From: an uncultured Mucispirillum sp.
GTDB taxonomy: Bacteria > Chrysiogenota > Deferribacteres > Deferribacterales > Mucispirillaceae
NCBI GenBank assembly: GCA_945947845.1
Contig: CAMEZN010000104.1
Coordinates: 1-6,483 of the forward strand
Length of the DNA: 6,483 nt
Reading direction: 5' to 3'
Shown piece after piece: positions 1 through 6,257 of the stretch. The translations under genes and the position numbers were made by a program. The notes beneath the pieces were generated by a model that saw only the letters and a list, made by a program, of their open reading frames with translations, did no database searches and had not been told where the DNA came from. Positions within the stretch are counted from its first letter, which is position 1. Each line of letters begins with the position of its first letter.

Positions 1-1679
1 AATAAAACACCAGATAAATAACTTTCCCAAAGTTCTTGAAAATCATTATTACATTCTTTTAATTTAAGAAAATAAGATGCTCCAATATTATATTCTTTTC
101 CCAAAAGTTTTGTAATTCTATAATTTAATTTATCAAGTCTTGGCATTATTTCTGAAACTAAATTATTATTTAAAGAAGATAATATTTCTCCTGCTGTTGT
201 TGAATATTCTATTTCCTGCCATGCAAAACGCCTGCGTATTGCAAAATCCATACTTTCTACACTTCTATCAATATCATTCATTGTGCCTATAATATATACA
301 TTTTCAGGTATGTAAAACCCTTTTTCAAAAGGGTCATCCTCATCATCTATCAAATTATTATATTGTGTTTTAACTCTGCCTTTTTCACCACGATATCCCG
401 GGTCTATAGCATAGAAAAGTTCTCCTAATATTTTATTTAAATCACCACGGTTAATTTCATCAATTATAAAAACATATTTTTTCTGTTTAATCTCTTTTTG
501 TTTGATTTGTGGCAATTTAGCATTATATTCTTCATAAAATTTTCTTAGAAAACCATAATATGATGAATATGCAAACCAAAATCCTACATGTTCAACAAAT
601 AAATCAGAATTATATTCATAAATATTATATTCAATAAACTTTTTATAAGCTTCTCTAAATTTATTATACGAAATTTTTCTCCTTTGATTTTCAACTGTTA
701 GCTTTCCTGTTACATAAAAATATATTTTTTTATCATCATGATATGCTTTAATAATAGGAGAAATTTCTCCACCTTTAAAGCCATACAGCTTAACAGGATT
801 TTCTTCATTAGCTTCATTGGCTAATTTATTAATAAATTCTTTTAAATATTTTATTAAAGCTATATCATATTCTGCCATATTATTTGTATCATTATCATCA
901 GAAACAAGAGAAATATCATCAACTGCCCTTTTACAAAATTCTTTAAATATTCCATCCTGCCTTTCAAAACTTTTATCTTTAGTTGGCTTTATACCTTCTA
1001 CAAAATCCGTATAATCATAGGATGGATGAAACTGCACAAAATCTGTTTGATTTTTTACAACAATATCTTTTTTACCTTCAATTTCTTCAATATCCATTCC
1101 ATCAAGAACAACTGATGCTGCTAACTTTTTTGCTAAATATGTTTTACCAGTACCTGGAGCACCTGTTAAAATTAAATTTTTTGATTTGAGAAGTTTATTT
1201 TTTAAAATATTCTCTTCAAAATTAGATAAATCTATTTTAACATCTAAAACTTTATATATTTCTTCTAATCTAATTTTATTATTCATATTAAATTTATCAA
1301 ATTCGAAAAACCCTCCTCTTATATATTTAATATTACAATCTATCCATTTTTCAACTTTTACTATGATTGCATAACAATCATTAGGAATCTTATATTTTAT
1401 CAATTCTTCATTGTTAAAAAAATTATTTTTTATTGTATGTAATTCTGTAGGTTTATTAGCATCTTCTATAGCAATACCTATAGCTTTAATATAAATTCCT
1501 TGTTTTAATAAAATAATATCTCCTTTTTTTATTAATATATTATGATAAGTTTTTGATGTTTTAGATATTCCAGCAAAAGCAAAATTATTATCTTTACATT
1601 TTTGAAAATATGATGGGTAATTATCATCCCAGTTTGTTCCAAAGGTATAAATATTTTTATTGTTTATATAGTTATTCAT
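1..1679 (-). CDS. McrB-type AAA+ NTPase, C-terminus cut by left window edge
   Basis: Reading the minus strand from the ATG at 1679 gives 559 open codons to the window edge with no stop. Seen: Walker A GAPGTGKT (residues 173-180), the McrB-like stretch FVQFHPSYDYTDFVEGIKP (214-232), Walker B and following motif FIIDEINRGDLNKILGEL (404-421), and a sensor-1/arginine-finger region with GTMNDIDRS (465-473) and AIRRRF (480-485). These are hallmarks of the McrB branch of AAA+ proteins, the GTP-driven motor of McrBC-type restriction systems that cut modified DNA together with McrC. Residues 1 to about 130 form a separate domain (WDDNYPSYF, then KKGDIILLKQGIYIKAIGIA at 51-70). I do not recognise it as the classical McrB N-domain; a PUA/EVE-like modified-base reader is a guess. 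About 234 residues separate Walker A from Walker B, so an insert (roughly 270-395) is present. GGTGA lies 4 bases before the ATG. The partner nuclease would lie beyond the left edge. The family call is firm; the restriction role is inferred. Confidence 0.9.
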   Translation of the reverse strand, partial: MNNYINNKNIYTFGTNWDDNYPSYFQKCKDNNFAFAGISKTSKTYHNILIKKGDIILLKQGIYIKAIGIAIEDANKPTELHTIKNNFFNNEELIKYKIPNDCYAIIVKVEKWIDCNIKYIRGGFFEFDKFNMNNKIRLEEIYKVLDVKIDLSNFEENILKNKLLKSKNLILTGAPGTGKTYLAKKLAASVVLDGMDIEEIEGKKDIVVKNQTDFVQFHPSYDYTDFVEGIKPTKDKSFERQDGIFKEFCKRAVDDISLVSDDNDTNNMAEYDIALIKYLKEFINKLANEANEENPVKLYGFKGGEISPIIKAYHDDKKIYFYVTGKLTVENQRRKISYNKFREAYKKFIEYNIYEYNSDLFVEHVGFWFAYSSYYGFLRKFYEEYNAKLPQIKQKEIKQKKYVFIIDEINRGDLNKILGELFYAIDPGYRGEKGRVKTQYNNLIDDEDDPFEKGFYIPENVYIIGTMNDIDRSVESMDFAIRRRFAWQEIEYSTTAGEILSSLNNNLVSEIMPRLDKLNYRITKLLGKEYNIGASYFLKLKECNNDFQELWESYLSGVL

Positions 1680-1709
1680 AATTTCACCAAGCAGTTTATT
1701 TTCACAATA

Positions 1710-1737
1710 ATTATAATATATTTTATGAGTAATACAA
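1710..1737 (-). promoter_or_regulatory. Candidate sigma-70-type promoter of the McrB-like gene
   Basis: On the minus strand a perfect -10 hexamer TATAAT (complement of 1710-1715) lies 16 bases downstream of a weak -35 TTGTAT (complement of 1732-1737). Predicted transcription would start near 1703, leaving a leader of about 24 bases before the ATG at 1679. The -35 is only a half match, and the surrounding DNA is so AT-rich that chance matches are common, so this is a candidate only. Confidence 0.4.
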
Positions 1738-1786
1738 TATTAATTTTACTTTATTTTATACAACACACTTTTATTTCATCATTTTT

Positions 1787-1802
1787 TGGCACTATATTTG
1801 CT
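1787..1802 (+). promoter_or_regulatory. Sigma-54 (RpoN) -24/-12 promoter
   Basis: The sequence TGGCAC-TATAT-TTGCT matches the sigma-54 consensus TGGCAC-N5-TTGCW in every defined position. The invariant GG (1788-1789) and GC (1800-1801) are separated by exactly 10 bases, as the family requires, and a further T precedes the TGG. The expected start of transcription, about 12 bases beyond the GC, is near 1812. That leaves a leader of roughly 24 bases containing the GGAGG ribosome binding site of the gene at 1836. Sigma-54 promoters need an AAA+ enhancer-binding protein bound upstream. The upstream 100 bases also hold the start of the divergent McrB-like gene. In many flagellated bacteria with this sigma factor it drives middle-class flagellar genes. 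Confidence 0.85.
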
Positions 1803-1824
1803 ATGAAATTATCAGAATCAAAGC

Positions 1825-1829
1825 GGAGG
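1825..1829 (+). promoter_or_regulatory. Ribosome binding site fixing the start at 1836
   Basis: GGAGG sits 6 bases before the ATG at 1836. This is a near-ideal Shine-Dalgarno and spacing, and it decides the start over the in-frame ATG codons at 1725 and 1803. The ATG at 1725 lies upstream of the sigma-54 promoter, and the one at 1803 lies upstream of the predicted transcription start. Confidence 0.85.
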
Positions 1830-1835
1830 CTTTTT

Positions 1836-2765
1836 ATGATAATAAATAACAGCATGTATCTTAATTATTTAAATACCCTGCAAAACCCTAGTAATGATGT
1901 TAATGCAGCAGATGATGATAATAACAGCACATCATCAGCAGATACTTCTGCAAATACTCCTGTAACACTGCCTGCAAATATGGATAGTGTAAATATTTCC
2001 GGCACAACAGAAGTAGAAGAAGTGGAAGCAGAAGTTATAGAAAAACCTGAATTTGAATGGAAATATAATACAACAGATAACGGATATCTTCCAGAATTTA
2101 AATTAGGCGACTGGGAAAATACTTCTGATATACTTTTTGGCGGAAATACAATGACTGTTGAAGAACGTTCTTATGCAGTATATCTGCCTGAAAAATTACA
2201 GGAAAAAATGGAAGCTGACCCAGAATTTGCAAAAGAAATTAATGCTAAATTAGAAGAATTTTTTAACTCCGCTAAAAAGGAAAGCGGAACATTAGATGAC
2301 GGCACAGAGTATAATGTTATTGCTCAGCAAATGGCTGTTGCAATGGACGAAAATGGTAATATTACTCACACTTATGTTCGCACAGAAAGTTACAGTGTTT
2401 CTAATGCTCCGGCACAGGCTGCAAATGATGAAAATGCAGTAGATACTCTTGAATTTAACCCTGAAAATAATACAAATAATAATTCTTTAACAATCAAATA
2501 CGGCTTTGCTATGTATCAATCAAGTGTGCAGCTTGGCAGTGCAGGCAGTAAAGAATTATCTGATGAGGAAAAAAATTCCAATGCAATGGTTGCAATAGGT
2601 GTGCAGGCTGTTATTACTATTGAAACATCACAGGTAAGTGGAAGTGAGCCTGTTACAGAAATTAGAAAAGCAAATGGAGATATTGTTGAACTTGAAACTG
2701 GCAAACTTATTCAGAAACATGCAGGTTACAGCAGCGGGCTTCAAAAATATGATGCAAAAGCATAA
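1836..2765 (+). CDS. Uncharacterised sigma-54-controlled, cysteine-free acidic protein (309 aa)
   Basis: I do not recognise this protein. From the ATG at 1836 it has 309 residues. Residues 1-70 start MIINNSMYLNYLNTL and then become a low-complexity stretch rich in Asn, Asp, Ser, Thr and Ala, probably disordered and ending in an acidic Glu/Val run. A folded-looking core follows: FEWKYN (73-78), GDWENTSDILFGGN (91-104), an alpha-helical stretch YLPEKLQEKMEADPEFAKEI (116-135) continuing to about 147, and beta-like segments such as NVIAQQMAVAMDENG (160-174) and NSLTIKYGFAMYQ (216-228). A second Asn-rich linker lies at about 197-215. There is no signal peptide, membrane segment or cysteine. Sigma-54 control and the secretion-like composition suggest a flagellum-associated or flagellar-exported protein, as inference only. 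It is monocistronic: its own promoter lies just upstream and a terminator just downstream. Hand-counted lines are visibly richer in G+C than the McrB-like gene. Confidence 0.85.
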   Translation: MIINNSMYLNYLNTLQNPSNDVNAADDDNNSTSSADTSANTPVTLPANMDSVNISGTTEVEEVEAEVIEKPEFEWKYNTTDNGYLPEFKLGDWENTSDILFGGNTMTVEERSYAVYLPEKLQEKMEADPEFAKEINAKLEEFFNSAKKESGTLDDGTEYNVIAQQMAVAMDENGNITHTYVRTESYSVSNAPAQAANDENAVDTLEFNPENNTNNNSLTIKYGFAMYQSSVQLGSAGSKELSDEEKNSNAMVAIGVQAVITIETSQVSGSEPVTEIRKANGDIVELETGKLIQKHAGYSSGLQKYDAKA

Positions 2766-2816
2766 AAGTAATTATATTGGCACTTTATATATAAACTAAT
2801 TTGGAGAAAACAGATT

Positions 2817-2850
2817 AAGCCGTCTAATAAACCAATTAGACGGCTTTTTT
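2817..2850 (+). terminator. Rho-independent terminator of the sigma-54 gene
   Basis: A perfect 12-base-pair stem (AAGCCGTCTAAT at 2817-2828 with ATTAGACGGCTT at 2835-2846) encloses the 6-base loop AAACCA and ends in six T (2845-2850). It lies about 50 bases after the stop codon of the plus-strand gene. On the opposite strand the same hairpin lies directly after the ankyrin gene's stop at 2856, but is followed by only a poor T-tract (TTAATCTGTTTT). It may stop both convergent transcripts, less efficiently on the minus strand. Confidence 0.9.
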
Positions 2851-2855
2851 ATTAT

Positions 2856-5657
2856 CTAGCACTTATCTTTATTTTTATTACAGTAGCTTTCAAGCATATT
2901 TATTATTTTACTATCTGCATTTTGTTCTTTTGCATAGGTTAAAACATTAAAACCGCTGTCATCTTTTACATATATTTGGCTTTTAAGAAGCAGCTTCACA
3001 TTATCTGCTAAATTATTACTAACTGCACACTGTAATGGGTTTGGTTTATATTTTGACCTTTTAGATGCATCAAAATATTTACTGGTATCCATATCCCATT
3101 TAGTTATCTGGCTTATATCTATATTTTTTAAAGCAGTTGCAAGATAGTCGCTGTTCTTATCACAGGCAGCAATCTGCACAAGTGGAATATCATTTTTAGA
3201 TATCAGCCCATACTTATCTAATACATCACGACTATTAAACATAAAAAGCTGTGTTAATTCTTTTTTAGATAAAGTAACATTTCTTTCTAAAAATATCTTT
3301 ATTATTTTATCATTTTTTGTTTTCAAAGCAAGTGGCAAAGGTGCTGCATTAGTTTTTTCATCAGCTGTAAGAGACGGGTCTGCCCCTTTTTCAAGCAGTA
3401 ATTTTACTATATTTTCATCATCTATTATTACCGCATATAATAAAGGAGTTACTTCATTAGGTGTATACTTTTCTTCAAAAGACGACTTTTCACATTTATT
3501 TTTTTCATAATATCTAAATGAGCGGATTATCTCATTTATATGGCTGCTTTCCTGATATCCACTGTAAAAATTACGGTATTTACAATCATCAATATTATCC
3601 ATAATATGATTAAAAAGTGCATCATCTTTTAATACAGTATTTACTTTCTTTAATTTTCCTTGAATATAAGATGAAATATCTTTTGTGCCAAGTTTTACTG
3701 AATACTGCATAATATTTACACCTTTATATAAATCATCTAAATTTGCACCATTTTCTATTAACAGCTTTACACAATCAAGACATTTTTTTTCAACAGCTTC
3801 AAAAAGCAGTGGCTTTCCAAACTGATTTCGCACATTTACATCAAGACCGTATTTTATAAATAATTTCAACTTTTCAGTATCTCCTGCATTACTAAATACA
3901 GCAGTTCCAAGTGTGCTGCCAAGATACATATTTTCGCCCATAATCAAAAGCTGCTGGATAAATTTATCATCATTAGTAAATTCAATAGGCACAAAATAAT
4001 AATTATCATAAATATCAAATCCATTAATAATTAAATAAGAAGCCAGTTTATTATAGCCTTTTTTTAATGCAATATGTAAAAGCCCTTGTGCTGCATCATT
4101 TGTATAATTTAAAACTCCTACTGGTCTTGACTGCACAATCTCTAAAAGTTCTTCTTCGCTTAATTCTATATCATCTGTTTCACTGCGTATAAATTCATCT
4201 AAAAGAAAACTGTATTGATTATCCTCATAATCTGCAAACATTCTATATAAAGTATCATAAACACTTACTTCTTCACTTGTTAAATCATAACCTTCATAAT
4301 TCTTATGTATATCCATTAATAATTCAGAACAAGTGTATTCAAGCGAAGTATAACCATTTCCTTCATTATTATAAAGCGGCGGTGCACAAGGAACAGGCGA
4401 ATAGCTATATTTCATTAAAAGTTTTACAATCTCTATATTATGGTTAAAAACAGCAATAGAAAAAAGATTTGTATGATATTTCACAGGATACTGCATTTTT
4501 AAATGGTTTGCATCAAGCATAGCTTTTAATAGCTCCACATCATTATATGTAACAGCTGCTGTTATAGGAAAATAACGAATATATGGTTCACTGTCATCAT
4601 ACCCTTCTTCATCATACCCTTCTTCATTATACCCTTCTTCGTCATAATCTTCTTCGTCGCTTTCACTTAAATCAAACCCTGTCTTATGTTCATATATAGG
4701 GAAGTTAAGTGATTTTACTGTATCCCTGTATGGTTCATATTCATTGATAGTTATATTATTTGTAGATGGGTCTATTAATGTATAGTATTCTTCATCTTCA
4801 AATATATCTGTAAATTTATTAAGTAACTTATAGTCAGATGATTTTATTTTTTCATATAAAATAGCTGCACTAACATTTTCTCTTAATTTTACTTCTTTCT
4901 TATTTTCATCTATAATATTTGAAAGCATTTTTATTATATTTTCATTAGATGTCATATCTTTATAAACCTGATATTCCACAGGTGATATTTTAGCACCAGC
5001 ATTAATAAGCATTTTTACAGCTTCTAAATTTCTTGTAGATACAGCATAATATAGAGCATCTTTTTCAAATAAATAATCTTTTTGATAAATATTAGATTTT
5101 GGAAGATATGCTTTAATCATTTGGTTGTTTTTTAAAAGTATTGCTTTTTGCAGTGGAGTATAATATGTATAGCCGTTTATTTTATCCACCTTTGCATTAT
5201 AAGATAACAGTAATGATGCCATTTTATCAGTTGAAGCAAAATCTATGGCTGAAAGATAGTATTTTGGAGTAGTCTGGTTTACATCTGCCCCCTTATCTAA
5301 TAAATATTTAGCCATTTCTATATTATTATTTTCAACTGCTTTCATAAGTGCAGAACTTTCTGGAAAATAATTTAATGAATTTACATCTGCACCAAGTGTA
5401 ATAAGTTTTTTTACCATTGGTAAATCATTATACACTACTGCTAAATATAACGGAGCTGGATATTTACCTATAAACTTTTTATCTAAAAAGACTTCTTCAT
5501 TTGCTATTCTTTCATTTACTCCACAGTTTTTAATAAATGTGTTTAGCTGGTCATAACTTCCTAATGTGCAGTTCTTATTTACATCAGGTGTATAATATGA
5601 TGCAAAAGCATAACTCTGCACAAATAATACCATAAAAACTAAAAATAATTTTCTCAC
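2856..5657 (-). CDS. Exported multi-ankyrin-repeat protein (933 aa)
   Basis: The start is a GTG at 5657 with AAGGAG 7 bases upstream. Residues 1-19/20 form a Sec signal peptide (MRKLF, a hydrophobic core, then SYAFAS) with no cysteine at the cleavage point, so a periplasmic or secreted soluble protein rather than a lipoprotein is expected. Ankyrin-type units are visible at about 67-93, 101-127, 135-158, 166-188, 199-224, 362-385, 396-418, 525-548, 581-608, 613-642, 735-761, 771-797 and 872-899. The clearest have the forms KYLLDKGADVN, KLLIENGANLD and KLLLEKGADPS. Less regular spacers separate the groups (about 225-360, 425-520, 670-730). Residues 335-354 are a tandem acidic pentapeptide block. 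There are 12 cysteines, including C30/C45 near the mature N-terminus, CLDC (626-629) and the final residue C933. Ankyrin repeats bind proteins; no enzyme domain is seen and the partner is unknown. The gene is last in a minus-strand cluster, 32 bases after the DUF2062 gene. Confidence 0.92.
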   Translation of the reverse strand: MRKLFLVFMVLFVQSYAFASYYTPDVNKNCTLGSYDQLNTFIKNCGVNERIANEEVFLDKKFIGKYPAPLYLAVVYNDLPMVKKLITLGADVNSLNYFPESSALMKAVENNNIEMAKYLLDKGADVNQTTPKYYLSAIDFASTDKMASLLLSYNAKVDKINGYTYYTPLQKAILLKNNQMIKAYLPKSNIYQKDYLFEKDALYYAVSTRNLEAVKMLINAGAKISPVEYQVYKDMTSNENIIKMLSNIIDENKKEVKLRENVSAAILYEKIKSSDYKLLNKFTDIFEDEEYYTLIDPSTNNITINEYEPYRDTVKSLNFPIYEHKTGFDLSESDEEDYDEEGYNEEGYDEEGYDDSEPYIRYFPITAAVTYNDVELLKAMLDANHLKMQYPVKYHTNLFSIAVFNHNIEIVKLLMKYSYSPVPCAPPLYNNEGNGYTSLEYTCSELLMDIHKNYEGYDLTSEEVSVYDTLYRMFADYEDNQYSFLLDEFIRSETDDIELSEEELLEIVQSRPVGVLNYTNDAAQGLLHIALKKGYNKLASYLIINGFDIYDNYYFVPIEFTNDDKFIQQLLIMGENMYLGSTLGTAVFSNAGDTEKLKLFIKYGLDVNVRNQFGKPLLFEAVEKKCLDCVKLLIENGANLDDLYKGVNIMQYSVKLGTKDISSYIQGKLKKVNTVLKDDALFNHIMDNIDDCKYRNFYSGYQESSHINEIIRSFRYYEKNKCEKSSFEEKYTPNEVTPLLYAVIIDDENIVKLLLEKGADPSLTADEKTNAAPLPLALKTKNDKIIKIFLERNVTLSKKELTQLFMFNSRDVLDKYGLISKNDIPLVQIAACDKNSDYLATALKNIDISQITKWDMDTSKYFDASKRSKYKPNPLQCAVSNNLADNVKLLLKSQIYVKDDSGFNVLTYAKEQNADSKIINMLESYCNKNKDKC
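4597..4656 (-). repeat. Four tandem 15-bp units inside the ankyrin gene
   Basis: Four consecutive 15-base units fill this stretch. The units at 4597-4611 and 4612-4626 are identical on the plus strand (TCATACCCTTCTTCA). The unit at 4627 differs at two positions, and the one at 4642 also differs at a few. On the coding strand they encode acidic pentapeptides of the EEGYD type (EEDYD, EEGYN, EEGYD, EEGYD; residues 335-354). The unit length is a multiple of three, so gain or loss of copies would change protein length without breaking the frame. Confidence 0.9.
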
Positions 5658-5664
5658 AACTCTT

Positions 5665-5670
5665 CTCCTT
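5665..5670 (-). promoter_or_regulatory. Ribosome binding site for the GTG start at 5657
   Basis: AAGGAG on the minus strand stands 7 bases before the GTG at 5657-5655. The good spacing, and the signal peptide that begins immediately at this GTG, support a non-ATG start here. Confidence 0.8.
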
Positions 5671-5679
5671 TTTGACTAA

Positions 5680-5706
5680 ATTATATAGATTAAAATGCTT
5701 CTTCAA
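5680..5706 (-). promoter_or_regulatory. Weak candidate internal promoter before the ankyrin gene
   Basis: On the minus strand TATAAT (complement of 5680-5685) is preceded after 15 bases by TTGAAG (complement of 5701-5706), overlapping the end of the DUF2062 gene. The spacing is short and the -35 matches only partly. If real, it would let the 933-residue ankyrin gene be transcribed apart from the upstream genes. AT-rich background makes chance occurrence likely. Confidence 0.25.
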
Positions 5707-6229
5707 GCTGTTTATTCTGCATTTTCCTAAATATATATTTTTCATGCAATTTACAGGCATATTTATAGCTGATGAAATACCCTGTAATTGAAAAAAATAT
5801 CATAAAACAAAAACTTCCAAGCAGTATTGGCTTACCCCAGAAAATAAATGTATTTTTTATGCCCTGCATTATACCGCTTTCAAAAAAACTCATAAATTCA
5901 TTATAGCCGCCTATTTCCTGCCCCATAAGGAAAGAACCAGTAATATAATATAAATAAAACAGTGGAAGGTTTGTAAAAGAGTTGCTTACCCATGTCCAAG
6001 CAAGCCCTATTGGCAGGCTGAAATGGAATTTAAAAAATCTTGCAACTAGCCATATCAGAAGCACTATATTCATCTGCCATACAATAGGTGTAAAACCACA
6101 GAAAAGCCCAACAGCAGTGCCCCAAGCTATATATTTAGGGCTTTGTCTCTCTCTTTTTATCGGAATAATTAATTTTAAATAACAATATCTGTATAAATTT
6201 CTAATATAGTTTTTTATTTTTTCCATCAT
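5690..6229 (-). CDS. DUF2062-family inner-membrane protein (179 aa)
   Basis: The protein begins MMEKIKNYIRNLYRYC with a basic amphipathic stretch. It then shows the DUF2062 signature: SPKYIAWGTAVGLFCGFTPI followed by VWQMN (about residues 29-53), and WTWVSNSFTNLPLFYLYYITG (about 79-99) in place of the usual W.SNP.T..P motif. Three to four hydrophobic segments are visible at about 34-49, 53-66, 85-101 and 128-154, with a charged C-terminal tail ending NKQLEEAF. Members of this family are small membrane proteins of unknown biochemical role. I chose the ATG at 6229 because GGGAG ends 6 bases before it; a TTG at 6232 and another ATG at 6226 are in frame and possible. It sits 28 bases after the upstream ankyrin fragment's stop and 32 bases before the next ankyrin gene, so co-transcription is likely. 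Confidence 0.85.
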   Translation of the reverse strand: MMEKIKNYIRNLYRYCYLKLIIPIKRERQSPKYIAWGTAVGLFCGFTPIVWQMNIVLLIWLVARFFKFHFSLPIGLAWTWVSNSFTNLPLFYLYYITGSFLMGQEIGGYNEFMSFFESGIMQGIKNTFIFWGKPILLGSFCFMIFFSITGYFISYKYACKLHEKYIFRKMQNKQLEEAF

Positions 6230-6235
6230 CAAAAA

Positions 6236-6240
6236 CTCCC
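6236..6240 (-). promoter_or_regulatory. Ribosome binding site for the DUF2062 gene
   Basis: GGGAG on the minus strand lies 6 bases before the first of two consecutive ATG codons (6229 and 6226). The preceding in-frame TTG at 6232 would be only 3 bases away, which argues against it as the start. Confidence 0.6.
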
Positions 6241-6257
6241 AACTTATTAAAACATAT

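Noticed and set aside
817..1374. Three short plus-strand reading frames (62-68 residues)
   Set aside because: They lie antisense to the McrB-like gene, are hydrophobic and low in information, and have no supporting ribosome binding site or motif.
2516..2704. Minus-strand frame of 62 residues
   Set aside because: It is antisense to the sigma-54-controlled gene, which has a better start, promoter and terminator.
2777..2796. A second TTGGCAC motif after the sigma-54 gene
   Set aside because: It matches the -24 half only; the required GC ten bases after the GG is absent and no gene follows on that strand.
4597..4656. Possible CRISPR-like or regulatory repeat
   Set aside because: The 15-base units are contiguous without spacers, lie inside a coding frame, and encode a regular pentapeptide.
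5982..6182. Plus-strand frame of 66 residues
   Set aside because: It is antisense to the DUF2062 gene, whose family signature is clear.
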